Of a DNA stretch of 64,000 nucleotides, positions 54,933-64,000 are shown piece after piece. The notes under the pieces were generated by a model. It worked only from the letters and a program-made list of their open reading frames with translations. It made no database searches and was not told where the DNA came from. The stretch is taken from the NCBI GenBank assembly GCA_039636795.1, contig CP143430.1:744001-808000 (forward strand), written 5' to 3'. Both the position numbers and the translations under genes were made by a program. Source of the stretch: Micrococcaceae bacterium Sec5.1 (GTDB lineage Bacteria > Actinomycetota > Actinomycetes > Actinomycetales > Micrococcaceae). How positions within the stretch are numbered: the stretch's first letter is position 1; every line of letters begins with the position of its first letter.

Positions 54933-56387
54933 TTAGGCGACTGCGACGGCGGGTGGCCGCCCGGCCTTGAGGGTCCGGCGGAGTTGGGGAGAGGCGTCGA
55001 GCTTGTCCTGGGCGGCGCGCAAGGCGCTCACGGCGAATTCGAGCTGCGCTGGTGGCAATGTATAGGGGACGCGTAGGTAATGCTCGAAGGCGCCACCCAC
55101 TCCGAACCGCGGTCCGGCTGCCAAACGAAGCCCGAAATCCGGCGCCAGCACAGTGAGAGCAGTGCTGCAGGCTGTGGGCAGGCGGCACCAAGCCGTGAGT
55201 CCGCCGCGGGGCCTTTCCACCTCCCATTCCGGCAGGTGTTCGGCAAGCAGTGCGAGCAGGGACTCCCGGTTGTGACGCAGCTCGTGCAGGCGGGCATCGA
55301 GCGGTTCGGCGAATGACCTCACCAGTCGCGCGGCAGCCAACTGCTCAACCACGGGTCCACCGAGGTCCATGGTGGTCCTGGTCGCCACGAACCGGGTGAT
55401 CATCGCTTCGTCCGCCCGGATCCAGCCCGTCCTGAGTCCGGCCCAATGCGACTTGCTGAGCGAGCCGATCGAAACGACCCTGGCACTGAAGGCTGACATC
55501 GGCGAGGTCTTGACGGCGTCGAGGTTCAATCCGCGCAATGTCTCGTCCACCACCAGCACGGTCCCGGCGGCAGCGGCCGCCCGGGCTAAACGGCGGCGCT
55601 GCAGATCGGACATGATGCGCCCTGTGGGGTTGTGGAAGTCAGGGACAAGGTAGGCCATTGCGGGGCGCTGCTGGTTCATCGTGGACACCATGGCATCAAC
55701 GTCCCAAGCAGGGGAAGCGTGGGGTGGCAACCCGACAGGCAGCACTTTGCAGCCCGCCGCCCGTATGGCATCCAGGGCGTTTGGATAAGTGGGGTGTTCC
55801 ACCAAAACCCTGTCCTGCTTTCCCACGAGGGTATGGAGAACTACGTTGAGGGCGTGCTGCGCACCGGATGTCACCAGGATCTGATCCGCGGTAGTGGGTA
55901 CTCCTTCCGCGGCATACTTCTCCGCGATTGCCTGCCGCAGGGCTGGCACTCCAAGGGCGTCGTACCCGAAACCGGGGAGCAGCGCAGGCAATTCAGTGAG
56001 GGCATCAGCGAACGCCCGGTGGACAACTTCACCGGCCGCCGGAAGCGATGCGTATGCCAGGTCCAGGAGTCCTTCAGGCGCAGCAAGGCCCGGAACGCTC
56101 ACAGGTGCGTCGCGGTGGGGGATGCTTGTCCGGCCGCGGCTGCCTTGGCCTGCGGTGAGGAAACCTTGTTCGCGAAGGCTCGCGTAGGCCGCAGTGACAG
56201 TGGTGCGGCTCAGGCCGAGCGTCTGCGCCAGCGCACGCTCACTGGGTAGTGCGACGTCCAGCGGAATGCGCCCATCCATCACCAGCAAACGCACGACGTC
56301 GGCCAGCTCGCGGTAGGCGGGCAGGGCGCCGCTACTCCAAGAGCCCAGGAGGCGGACGAGTGCGGTGGGGTTCAATGAGCCTGGCAT
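54933..56387 (-). CDS. MocR-type regulator (GntR HTH plus aminotransferase domain), YczR-like
   Basis: 484 residues. A GntR winged helix lies at about 20-90 (PSERALAQTLGLSRTTVTAAYASLREQGFL). A fold-type I aminotransferase domain follows with the PLP-lysine region IGSLSKSHWAGLRTGW. It is divergent from a YczE-type membrane protein. The MocR-YczR subgroup is defined by this pairing, so PLP-dependent control of yczE is likely. Confidence 0.9.
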   Translation of the reverse strand: MPGSLNPTALVRLLGSWSSGALPAYRELADVVRLLVMDGRIPLDVALPSERALAQTLGLSRTTVTAAYASLREQGFLTAGQGSRGRTSIPHRDAPVSVPGLAAPEGLLDLAYASLPAAGEVVHRAFADALTELPALLPGFGYDALGVPALRQAIAEKYAAEGVPTTADQILVTSGAQHALNVVLHTLVGKQDRVLVEHPTYPNALDAIRAAGCKVLPVGLPPHASPAWDVDAMVSTMNQQRPAMAYLVPDFHNPTGRIMSDLQRRRLARAAAAAGTVLVVDETLRGLNLDAVKTSPMSAFSARVVSIGSLSKSHWAGLRTGWIRADEAMITRFVATRTTMDLGGPVVEQLAAARLVRSFAEPLDARLHELRHNRESLLALLAEHLPEWEVERPRGGLTAWCRLPTACSTALTVLAPDFGLRLAAGPRFGVGGAFEHYLRVPYTLPPAQLEFAVSALRAAQDKLDASPQLRRTLKAGRPPAVAVA

Positions 56388-56394
56388 AGGACCA

Positions 56395-56419
56395 GTATTC
56401 CAAACTGGCTATGGAATAC
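56395..56419. promoter_or_regulatory. Operator shared by the MocR and YczE genes
   Basis: GTATTCCA (56395-56402) and TGGAATAC (56412-56419) form a perfect 8-bp inverted repeat with a 9-bp spacer. An overlapping pair CCAGT/ACTGG (56392-56407) adds a second symmetry. It is 7 bp from the regulator start and 28 bp from the yczE start. Confidence 0.7.
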
Positions 56420-56447
56420 AAGGCCAGTTTTCCGCGACCATGGATTC

Positions 56448-57086
56448 ATGATGATCCGAAGAATCACGCAACTCCTGATCGGCCTGGCGATGTACGGCAT
56501 CTCGCTGGCCATGTTCATCCGCGCCGGTCTTGGCCTTGACCCTTGGGACGTCTTCCACCAGGGCGTTTCGGAAAAGACCGGATTCAGCATCGGGGTTGTG
56601 GTGATCGCGGTCAGTTTCATCGTCCTCCTCCTCTGGATCCCCCTGCGGCAAATGCCCGGATTCGGAACCTTGGCAAACGCGGTCCTTGTGGGAGTCTTTG
56701 CTGATCTGGGCTTATGGCTGATCCCGGAGTTCTCACACCTGGGCGGACAAATTGCGATGCTGGCCGGCGCGGTGATCCTCAATGGGATCGCGTCCGCTTG
56801 CTACATCGGGGCACGCCTTGGCCCGGGAGCCCGTGATGGCCTGATGACGGGACTGGTTCGCCGGACTGGGTGGTCCGTCCGCCTTGTCCGGACGGGAATT
56901 GAAGTGGTGGTCCTTGCCGTGGGCTTCCTGCTGGGTGGGTCCGTCGGCGTCGGTACGGTGGTTTACGCGCTGGCAATTGGTCCGATCGTGCAGGTTCTCC
57001 TGCCGAAGTTCATGGTCCCGGAACGTGCCAAGGCTCCAACCCCGGCTGAAGCTACGGAAGCTGTGGAGGCCGCGCCGGCCGCCTGA
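56448..57086 (+). CDS. yczE: YczE/YitT-like membrane protein
   Basis: 212 residues with five to six helices. LLIGLAMYGISLAMFIRAGLGLDPWDVFHQG (short segments) is the YczE signature, followed by an Ala/Pro/Glu-rich cytoplasmic tail. The function is unknown in this family. The divergent MocR regulator and shared palindrome support the assignment. Confidence 0.87.
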   Translation: MMIRRITQLLIGLAMYGISLAMFIRAGLGLDPWDVFHQGVSEKTGFSIGVVVIAVSFIVLLLWIPLRQMPGFGTLANAVLVGVFADLGLWLIPEFSHLGGQIAMLAGAVILNGIASACYIGARLGPGARDGLMTGLVRRTGWSVRLVRTGIEVVVLAVGFLLGGSVGVGTVVYALAIGPIVQVLLPKFMVPERAKAPTPAEATEAVEAAPAA

Positions 57087-57115
57087 CGGCCAGCCGTCCC
57101 AACGCTACCCACGGA

Positions 57116-57946
57116 CTACGGGAGTGGTTGGCATCTGGGACAGAAGTAGATGTCGCGCTCCTCGGTTCCATCTTGCGCTGCAAGGACGTCGCGGCGAATA
57201 GGCGTTCCGCAGCGCCTGCATGGCTGGCGTGCCCTGCCATAAACCCAGTAGCCGGGCCTCATCGCCCGGGGACCCAAGGTGGTCCGCAGGCCTGGACCGA
57301 GGTTCTCGCCCAGGAGTCTCTTGGCATCGTTGACGGTCTTGGCGAGATCCGGCACTGAGCCCACAGGCAACGCGGGGTGGATTCCGGAAAGGAAGCATGA
57401 TTCGCAGCGGTAGATGTTGCCGATCCCGGCCAGCTTCCGCTGATCGAGGAGGGCGTAGCCGATGGGGACGTCGGGTTCAGCTTGGAGCCGGCGAAGGGCT
57501 TCTTCTTCATCCCAGTCAGGCCCGAGCAGATCAGGTCCCAGATGCCCCACGATTCGATCTTCCTCGCTGGTTGGCACCACCTCGAGGATGCCCAGTGAGA
57601 ACCCGACCGCATCAGCGGAAGCCGTCCGCAGCACGCAACGCGCAGTGTGTCCTGGTTTTGTCCAGCGACCTCCCGGCGGGTAGACCATCCAACTCCCTTC
57701 CATCTTGAGATGGGAGTGGATGGTCAGCTCACGGGGTTTCCTGCTCGCGTCAGGTTCCTCATCCGCGGGTCCCACCAAACGCATGAGCAGGTGTTTGCCC
57801 CGGGGAATCACCTCGGTCATTGTCCAACCCGCAAGGTTCAGGGTGGCGAAACGCGGCACCCGGAAGTCTGAAGCTGTAATGACCTGCCCGGCCAAGGCCG
57901 CGTTGAGGCGCGCGGCTGCCCGCCAAATGGAATCTCCCTCAGGCAC
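57116..57946 (-). CDS. nei2: Fpg/Nei-family DNA glycosylase (Nei2-like)
   Basis: 276 residues. It starts at GTG 57946, giving PEGDSIW after Met removal with the catalytic Pro and Glu of the family. The H2TH region contains LAGIGNIYRCESCFLSGIHP, and the zinc finger is C-x2-C...C-x2-C (CRRCGTP, FCPRCQ). It excises oxidised pyrimidines and nicks the strand. It overlaps the lhr stop by 8 bp; lhr-nei adjacency is also seen in mycobacteria, which supports a shared repair role. Confidence 0.92.
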   Translation of the reverse strand: MPEGDSIWRAAARLNAALAGQVITASDFRVPRFATLNLAGWTMTEVIPRGKHLLMRLVGPADEEPDASRKPRELTIHSHLKMEGSWMVYPPGGRWTKPGHTARCVLRTASADAVGFSLGILEVVPTSEEDRIVGHLGPDLLGPDWDEEEALRRLQAEPDVPIGYALLDQRKLAGIGNIYRCESCFLSGIHPALPVGSVPDLAKTVNDAKRLLGENLGPGLRTTLGPRAMRPGYWVYGRARQPCRRCGTPIRRDVLAAQDGTEERDIYFCPRCQPLP

Positions 57947-60900
57947 GGATCCGTAGCCCCTTCGGAGTTGAATACGCTCCGGCAGCCGCAAGCGCAGCAG
58001 CAATCGGCGTATCCAGGAGGTCGTGACCGTTGACCTTTTCCATGAAAAGCTTGTCCACTGCTCCGCGACGCACCACGTCCACCAAAGCTTCGGCAGCGAC
58101 CGCCAGGACGGCGTCGTCATGGCTGAAGGTGAGAAGAGTCTTACCGCCGCGCTCAACATATAGGACCAACGCGCCGTCGACCATCACCACCAGCGCGCCG
58201 GCCTTCCGGCCGGGGCGGTGTCCGGAACCGGCGTCGACGGACAGTGCAGGCCAAGGCAACGCGGCGCCGTAAGGGTTGGCCGGATCCGTGGCTGCGAGTG
58301 CCAGTGCCGAGGGTTCTGACTTGGTGATGCGCGCATCTTCGGTGAAGGAACGGAGCCTGTCCACCGTTGCGGGGACGGCGAATTGGGCCGCTCCCAGATG
58401 CTCGATGAAGTAGCCACGGCGGCAACGCCCTGCTTCCTCGAGTCTTGCCAGGACTTTGTACATGAGCCCGAATCCGCCAATGATGTTCTCGGCCATGACC
58501 GATCCCCGTGTGACCACGCCATACCGATCCAGCAGAAGCTCGGCCGTGCCGCGTGCGTGGATGGTCGGGTCAAGTTCGGGCGAAGGCAGCGCGGACCAGC
58601 GTCCTACGGCTGACGGCGGGGCGGGAGCGGTGCCGGAGACGGAACCATAACGCCCGCCTGTAAGCCCGGGGGATCCCAGAAGGCCCGTACCGTGGGAGCG
58701 CCCCAACCTGCTCATTCTCGGGGCACGGGCTCGAGGTGCCTTGGCGACCTGCCGGTGAGCTGTACGTCCGCCGGCGATCATGGCCCGCACCGGAGCAAAG
58801 GTGTCGCCGGTGACGCGGCCGGCCCACACCAGGTCCCAGAGTGCCGAGACCACGGCGTCATCACTCAACACAGAGTCCATTCCGCCCGCCACCTCAGTGA
58901 GTTGGCGGAAGAAGTAGCCGCCACCTGCACCCAAGTAGTCCAGGAGCCGTTGTTGGGCGTCGCCGGGTTCGAAATCGGGGGCCGGATTGAGCGTCAGCTC
59001 GGCGGAGTCAGCCACGTGGAGGCTGATCCAGCCGTCGTTCCCAGGCAAGGCCCCAGCCCCGGCCCACAGCAACTCACCGGCGGCCATCAGTTCGTCCAAC
59101 ATGGCTGGTTTGTAGTCCGCCACGCGGCTCGAGAGCACCAATGGCTCCCATGCGGAAGCGGGGATGGGAACGCCTGAGAGTTGATCGACCGCCGTGATGA
59201 TGCCATCGAGTCCGCGCAATGCCTGGCTCCGCGATTTCCCCGGTGCCGTCACGTTCTGCCAGGCCGGCAGGAACCGCCCATACGCGGCAGTGTCAACGGG
59301 CTCAACCTCTGCGCGCAAAGCAGCCAGCGAACGACGCCGGAGCTTCCGCAGGACCTCGGCATCACACCATTCGCTGGACGGCGGTGCGTCTGCGGACATG
59401 AGCTCTGGATTTGCCGCTTCCACCGTGCTGCTCTCCGTCGCCACGGCATGCGGCCGGAACTCACCCTCCACAACACGGCCATCGGCCGCGAGCCGCTTCA
59501 GTGCAGTATTGACGACGGCGACGCCAAGTCCCAGCCTGGACGCGGCCTCGGCTGCTGTGAACGGTCCGTGGGTGCGCGCATACCGTGAAACGAGGTCGCC
59601 CAGGGGATCGTGGACAGGCTCAATGAAGGCGAGCGGCACGCCCATGGGAAGGGGAACACCAATGGCGTCGCGCAGCCGGGCGGCATCTTCCACTGCCGCG
59701 AAACGCTCGACGCCGCCGATCGTTACCTTCAGCGCCCGGTTGGCTTTCTGGAGTGCGGCCAGGTGTGAACCGGCGTCCGACCCTTCTTCAAGACGCTCTG
59801 CCACTTCCTCGACGCTGAGTGGACCAAGGAGCCGGAGGAGGTCAGCGACACCTTCCATTCCGCGCACGCGACGGTCCGGCACCAGACGCTGCAGCTCGCG
59901 TTCCGTTGCATCGATGACCGCCGCGTCAAGAAGCTCGCGCAACTCCACCCTGCCCAAAAGCTCATTGAGCAGCGTGGAATCCAAAGCGAGGGCCGCCGCC
60001 CTACGCTCCGCCAAGGGGGAATCGCCCTCGTAGAGGAACTGTGCCACATAGCCAAACAACAGGGACTTCGCGAACGGCGACGGCTGCTGGGTAGTGGTCT
60101 CCACAATGCGCAGTTCGCGGCGCTCAACTGAGGCTGCAATGTCCTTGAGGGCGGGCAGATCGTAAACATCCTGCAAGCATTCCCGGACGGTTTCGAGCAC
60201 GATGGGGAACGAAGGGTACTTCCGGGCGACGTCCAGTAATTGGGCAGAGCGTTGTCGTTGCTGCCACAGGGGTTGGCGCTTGGCGGGGTTTTGGCGTGGC
60301 AGGAGCAGCGCGCGGGCGGCACACTCACGGAACCGGGAGGCGAACAACGCGCTGCCCCCAACCTCGGCGGTGACGATCTGTTCGAGTTCTTCGGGATCGA
60401 AGAGGAACAGCTCGGCACCGGGTGGCTCGTCCTCCATCATGGGGACGCGAAGAACGATGCCGTCATCGGCGGCCATGGCGGAACCATCCAAGCCGTAGCG
60501 CTGCTGAAGGCGTTGACCAACGGCCAGAGCCCACGGCGCGTGAACAGGCATGCCGAAGGGGCTGTGCAGGACAACACGCCAGTCCCCGAGCTCATCATGG
60601 AAGCGTTCCACGACCAATGTTCGATCGCTGGGAACGATGTTTGTAGCCTGCTTCTGTTCTTCCAGATATTGCAGCAGGTTGCCCGCCGCAAAGGCGTCGA
60701 GCCCACTGGCTTGGCAGCGTTCCATGGCCGGCGCAGGATCGGCCGCGGAGAGTTCGCGGATGAAGGCCCCCAAAGCGCGGCCGAGATCAACCGGACGGCC
60801 GAGCGAATCGCCTTTCCAAAAGGGGAGCTTTCCCGGCTGGCCGAAAGCAGGGGAGACCAAAACGCGGTCGTGGGTGATGTCTTCGATTTTCCAGCTGGTG

Positions 60901-62864
60901 GCTCCGAGGGCAAAGATGTCGCCTACCCGAGATTCGTAGACCATTTCTTCGTCGAGCTCACCCACGCGGCGTCCACCTTTCGCGGCACGGGCGGAGGCGC
61001 TGGGGCCTTCACCATCGGCGTTGGCAGAGGACGAGGATCCTTCAACTTCCGTGCCGATGATGTACACGCCGAAGAGGCCTCTGTCCGGAATAGTGCCACC
61101 AGAGGTGACGGCAAGGCGCTGCGCCCCTGGCCTGCCCTCAATAGTTCCTGCATGCCGGTCCCAGATAATGCGTGGCCGAAGTTCTGCAAATTCGTCGGAC
61201 GGATACCTGCCGGCAAGAAGATCCAGCGTGGCCTCAAATGCGGACCGGGGCAGGCTGGCAAAAGGCGCCGACCGGCGGACCGTGCTGAACCATTCCTCGA
61301 CGTCGATGCTGCCCAGGGCCGTAGCGGCCACAGTTTGCTGGGCAAGGATGTCCAAAGGATTCGTGGGGATGCTTAGGCGCTCGATTTGGCCGCTTAGCAT
61401 CCGTTCGACTGTGACGGTGGTGTGCAGGAGGTCAGCCCGGTGCTTGGGGAACAACACGCCCTCGGAGATCTCGCCCACCTGGTGTCCAGCACGCCCTACA
61501 CGCTGCAGGCCGCTGGCTACCGATGGCGGTGACTCTACCTGAATGACCAGGTCCACGGCTCCCATATCGATGCCAAGTTCCAGAGATGAGGTGGCAACGA
61601 CGCAGCGCAGCCTGCCTGACTTCAGGTCATCCTCGATCATGGCCCGCTGGTCCTTGGAGACCGAACCGTGGTGGGCGCGCGCCAAGACAGGATCTGCTCC
61701 GCTCGTGCTGCCGGCCTGGGTCATCATATGGGCCGGCGTCGCCGTGGACACGGGAGCGCCCGCTGACTTGGTGGCCGGCCCGGTGCCCCAGCTTCCCGAA
61801 TCCTCTGCGTTGTCGGGAGCGCCCCACTCTCCTCCGGCCGCGGCCAGCATTTGCCGTTCGGCATAGATCTCGTTCAATCGGGCTGTCAGCCGTTCGGCCA
61901 GGCGGCGTGAGTTGGCGAAGACGATTGTGGACTGCTTGGAAAGGACAAGATCGACAATCTGTTCCTCAACATGGGGCCAGATGGATGCTTGGGGTTGAAG
62001 CCCGGAAGCAGGGCCGGAGTCAAAGGCGCCCGCAGCCCCTTGGAGGTCAGACATGTCCTCCACAGGCACAGTGACTGTGAGATTCCAGTTCTTCTTGGAC
62101 GGCGGGGCCACAATTTCCACAGGGGCTTGGCCCGCCAGGAACTGGGCTACAAGCTCACGCGGCTGCACCGTAGCAGAGAGGCCAATCCGCTGGGCCGGCT
62201 TCGGTAGAAGAGCATCCAGCCTTTCCAGAGACACCGCAAGATGGGCCCCACGCTTGGTTCCTGCGACAGCGTGAACTTCGTCAATGATGATGGTGTCTAC
62301 TTCGCTCAGCGTTTCCCTGGCACGGGACGTCAGCATCAAGAACAGGGACTCCGGCGTGGTGATCAGGATGTCCGGCGGGTTCGATAACAGCGAGCGGCGA
62401 TCTGCCGCCGTCGTGTCTCCGGAACGGACGCCGACTGTCACCAGTGGTGCCGGGAGCCCTAATCGCTTGGCAGTTTGCGTTATCCCGATGAGCGGTGAGC
62501 GAAGGTTCCGCTCCACGTCAACACCCAGTGCTTTAAGGGGCGATATATAAAGGACGCGGGTGTTTGTCTTGGGACGCTTCGCGCGGCCCTTCCCGTCGGG
62601 GACGGACTCCAATCCGGGCAACGTATCCGACGGCGTGGAATGCAACCGGTCCAAGGCCCAAAGGAAAGCGGCGAGGGTCTTACCGGAACCAGTGGGGGCC
62701 ACCACCAGGGCATGCGAGCCCGACGAGATAGCGTTCCACGCACCATCCTGGGCGGGAGTGGGCGCGGAAAAAGCGCCAAGGAACCACTCCCTGGTTGCCT
62801 GGCTGAAACGGCCTATGGCGCCGATGGACGCCTGCTGCTCCTGCATTCCTCCATCATGCCCCAC
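57939..62864 (-). CDS. lhr: Lhr-type ATP-dependent helicase
   Basis: 1641 residues, the length of the long Lhr helicases (superfamily 2). Motif I APTGSGKT lies near residue 55, motif II IIDEVHAV follows, then TSSLELGIDMGAVDLVIQ and QRVGRAGHQVG of RecA domain 2. A winged-helix, Lhr core and large C-terminal domain complete it. Lhr unwinds 3'-tailed RNA:DNA or DNA duplexes in repair. The GTG at 62864 or the ATG at 62846 may be the start, since neither has ideal ribosome spacing. An Ala/Gly/Ser-rich insertion occurs between the RecA domains. Confidence 0.93.
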   Translation of the reverse strand: MGHDGGMQEQQASIGAIGRFSQATREWFLGAFSAPTPAQDGAWNAISSGSHALVVAPTGSGKTLAAFLWALDRLHSTPSDTLPGLESVPDGKGRAKRPKTNTRVLYISPLKALGVDVERNLRSPLIGITQTAKRLGLPAPLVTVGVRSGDTTAADRRSLLSNPPDILITTPESLFLMLTSRARETLSEVDTIIIDEVHAVAGTKRGAHLAVSLERLDALLPKPAQRIGLSATVQPRELVAQFLAGQAPVEIVAPPSKKNWNLTVTVPVEDMSDLQGAAGAFDSGPASGLQPQASIWPHVEEQIVDLVLSKQSTIVFANSRRLAERLTARLNEIYAERQMLAAAGGEWGAPDNAEDSGSWGTGPATKSAGAPVSTATPAHMMTQAGSTSGADPVLARAHHGSVSKDQRAMIEDDLKSGRLRCVVATSSLELGIDMGAVDLVIQVESPPSVASGLQRVGRAGHQVGEISEGVLFPKHRADLLHTTVTVERMLSGQIERLSIPTNPLDILAQQTVAATALGSIDVEEWFSTVRRSAPFASLPRSAFEATLDLLAGRYPSDEFAELRPRIIWDRHAGTIEGRPGAQRLAVTSGGTIPDRGLFGVYIIGTEVEGSSSSANADGEGPSASARAAKGGRRVGELDEEMVYESRVGDIFALGATSWKIEDITHDRVLVSPAFGQPGKLPFWKGDSLGRPVDLGRALGAFIRELSAADPAPAMERCQASGLDAFAAGNLLQYLEEQKQATNIVPSDRTLVVERFHDELGDWRVVLHSPFGMPVHAPWALAVGQRLQQRYGLDGSAMAADDGIVLRVPMMEDEPPGAELFLFDPEELEQIVTAEVGGSALFASRFRECAARALLLPRQNPAKRQPLWQQRQRSAQLLDVARKYPSFPIVLETVRECLQDVYDLPALKDIAASVERRELRIVETTTQQPSPFAKSLLFGYVAQFLYEGDSPLAERRAAALALDSTLLNELLGRVELRELLDAAVIDATERELQRLVPDRRVRGMEGVADLLRLLGPLSVEEVAERLEEGSDAGSHLAALQKANRALKVTIGGVERFAAVEDAARLRDAIGVPLPMGVPLAFIEPVHDPLGDLVSRYARTHGPFTAAEAASRLGLGVAVVNTALKRLAADGRVVEGEFRPHAVATESSTVEAANPELMSADAPPSSEWCDAEVLRKLRRRSLAALRAEVEPVDTAAYGRFLPAWQNVTAPGKSRSQALRGLDGIITAVDQLSGVPIPASAWEPLVLSSRVADYKPAMLDELMAAGELLWAGAGALPGNDGWISLHVADSAELTLNPAPDFEPGDAQQRLLDYLGAGGGYFFRQLTEVAGGMDSVLSDDAVVSALWDLVWAGRVTGDTFAPVRAMIAGGRTAHRQVAKAPRARAPRMSRLGRSHGTGLLGSPGLTGGRYGSVSGTAPAPPSAVGRWSALPSPELDPTIHARGTAELLLDRYGVVTRGSVMAENIIGGFGLMYKVLARLEEAGRCRRGYFIEHLGAAQFAVPATVDRLRSFTEDARITKSEPSALALAATDPANPYGAALPWPALSVDAGSGHRPGRKAGALVVMVDGALVLYVERGGKTLLTFSHDDAVLAVAAEALVDVVRRGAVDKLFMEKVNGHDLLDTPIAAALAAAGAYSTPKGLRIRA

Positions 62865-62901
62865 GGCTCAGACAGAATAAGCCCGAGCCGTGTGCTGATG
62901 G

Positions 62902-63531
62902 TTAGACAGCCTGGAAGGCAGTGATGGTCAGGAGTTTGATGCCTGCGTTGCTGCAGGCATCGTGTTGCTCGGCGACGAACAGTGACGCTGTGTCGTTAGG
63001 CGGGTAGATGCGGTAACCAGCCGCCGGAACCTTGGTGCAATCGCCATAGTTTCCAGCCTGGGTGTAACGCAGTTCAGCCCACGCCGACTTCCCTGGGGCA
63101 AGCTCGATCTTGGTGACGGGCGTAGTGGTTTCACGGGTAGCGGGCTCACCGATAGGGGAGCCGTTGGCATCGGCCGTCAGGGAAACTCCGGCGAAGCCTT
63201 CCAAGGTGCAAGGCGTGGTTCCGGAGTTCGTCAGGATCAGTTTCTCGTAGATGCTCCCAGCAGCGCCGCCGCCGGTGGAATCAGTGGCGGCGGTGAGGGA
63301 ACCGGCCTTGCATTGGCCTTCGGCCGCAGGCGCTGCGGAGGTCGCCGTTCCGGACGGCGAAGGCGAGTTGCTCGCGCTGGGAGAGGCCGACGTCGGAGAT
63401 GCGGAAGAGGAGGTGGGAGGGGCGCTGCTGCTTCCAGCCGGGCTTGGGCTTGGCCCACAAGCAGCCAGGAGCAGCAGCGAGGCTGCGGCCGTCGTCGTCA
63501 CAAGTCCAGTTTTGATGCGCTCAGTCCACAT
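62902..63531 (-). CDS. Secreted lipoprotein, DUF4232-like
   Basis: 209 residues from ATG 63531 (MWTERIKTG). The signal peptide ends in the lipobox LAACG, followed by a Ser/Pro/Ala-rich linker (to about residue 70) and a beta-rich DUF4232-like domain (LILTNSGTTPCTLEGFAGVSL) with Cys pairs. The function is unknown. The frame upstream to 63576 has no ribosome site. Confidence 0.82.
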   Translation of the reverse strand: MWTERIKTGLVTTTAAASLLLLAACGPSPSPAGSSSAPPTSSSASPTSASPSASNSPSPSGTATSAAPAAEGQCKAGSLTAATDSTGGGAAGSIYEKLILTNSGTTPCTLEGFAGVSLTADANGSPIGEPATRETTTPVTKIELAPGKSAWAELRYTQAGNYGDCTKVPAAGYRIYPPNDTASLFVAEQHDACSNAGIKLLTITAFQAV

Positions 63532-63588
63532 GGGCACCAGCCTTGCGCCGGGTGTGACGGGAGTCAATTGAGCCACGGCAAGGAAATT

Positions 63589-63628
63589 GGATTGGCGTCC
63601 GGATCGTAATCTTTCCGAACGCCAATCC
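63589..63628. terminator. Hairpin after the YcnI-like gene
   Basis: GGATTGGCGTCCGGA (63589-63603) pairs with TCCGAACGCCAATCC (63614-63628), 15 bp with one mismatch. It lies 17 bp beyond the minus-strand YcnI-like stop and upstream of the lipoprotein gene, so it probably ends the former transcript. Confidence 0.7.
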
Positions 63629-63645
63629 TCTAAAGGTTCACGCTT

Positions 63646-64000
63646 TTACTTGGCGTCGTCCTTGACTGCTGCTGTCTTTGCTGACCGGCCGCGGAATAAC
63701 GCGGCGCCGCCCAGGCCCAAACCAGCGATGCCGGCGATAAGGCCGGCCCAGCTGCGGGCCTGTGATCCATCGTCGGTTACCGATGACGCCTGCTCGGTGG
63801 ACACCGTGCCTGCTGCGTGGTGGTCACCTTCGGCTTCGGCAGGTGTGATGGTGACGGACGGGGCCGGTGCTTTGAGCTCGTGCTCGTCTTGTCCATCCTT
63901 TGGGATCTCCGACCAGTCAGTCTGGCCCTGCTCGCAGGTCTGCAGCGTGGGGAAGTAGAGCGTCTTGCCCGCGGCGTCGGGCAGTTTGACCGAGAGAACC
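63646..64000 (-). CDS. YcnI-like DUF1775 protein, C-terminal part
   Basis: The last 118 codons of a gene that continues beyond the window. KLPDAAGKTLYFPTLQTCEQG and the following TDWSEIP match the end of the DUF1775/YcnI domain (copper-linked, cell-surface). A His/Ala/Pro-rich linker, a C-terminal transmembrane helix (WAGLIAGIAGLGLGGAALF) and a short basic tail follow. The N-terminal signal and metal-binding His are outside the window. Confidence 0.8.
   Translation of the reverse strand, partial: VLSVKLPDAAGKTLYFPTLQTCEQGQTDWSEIPKDGQDEHELKAPAPSVTITPAEAEGDHHAAGTVSTEQASSVTDDGSQARSWAGLIAGIAGLGLGGAALFRGRSAKTAAVKDDAK

Overview
The window is high-GC, densely packed DNA with short intergenic gaps, many ATGA/TGATG/GTGA start-stop overlaps, GTG and TTG starts, a DtxR/IdeR-type iron box, and actinobacterial families (RamB, LAXTG anchor, Lhr-Nei2). 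It looks like a chromosomal segment of a soil actinobacterium of the Micrococcaceae (Arthrobacter/Paenarthrobacter type). This assignment rests on gene content and style, not on a database search. I saw no rRNA, tRNA, CRISPR array or prophage.

Layout. 0-4 kb: sugar or polyol catabolism genes (Gfo/Idh/MocA oxidoreductase, TIM-barrel isomerase), a divergent ROK regulator and a CynX/NimT transporter, then a palindrome-rich intergenic repeat. 4.3-9.2 kb: glyoxylate shunt (aceB, aceA) with a divergent RamB-like regulator. 9.2-23.2 kb: a mosaic of regulators and small operons (SDR/MarR, TetR/cytochrome b, kinase, a two-component system with a TAXI lipoprotein, an MHS symporter, TetR-epimerase-membrane protein). 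It is interrupted by arrays of a 32-bp repeat, one of which is split by a complete IS3-family element. 23.2-25.3 kb: queuosine-precursor transporter and tRNA-guanine transglycosylase. 25.3-29.3 kb: small metabolic and stress proteins. 29.3-33.3 kb: an Fbp-type iron(III) ABC transporter with an iron box. 33.3-37.6 kb: GH76, an SDR plus acyl-CoA dehydrogenase pair, DUF1684.

37.8-46.3 kb is the most interesting protein-coding block. A sortase-type surface protein and a degenerate GGDEF-like protein are divergent from a membrane-anchored ECF sigma/anti-sigma fusion. The fusion is followed by a translationally coupled cluster: PIG-L deacetylase, ATP-grasp ligase, processive GT2 synthase and a glycosidase-like lipoprotein. 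I infer a surface amino-polysaccharide system under its own sigma factor.

46.3-64 kb: ppc, DedA, macrodomain protein, pseudouridine synthase, ArsR/SRPBCC pair, TetR/DUF4188 pair, MocR/YczE pair with a shared operator, lhr-nei2, a secreted lipoprotein and the end of a YcnI-like protein.

The second main result is the dispersed repeat. About 30 units lie in seven intergenic loci. Their spacing is exactly 32 bp in all but one step, each locus has its own variable segment, and hairpin pairing is kept by compensatory changes. Removing the 1301-bp IS and one 4-bp target duplication restores the 32-bp period exactly.
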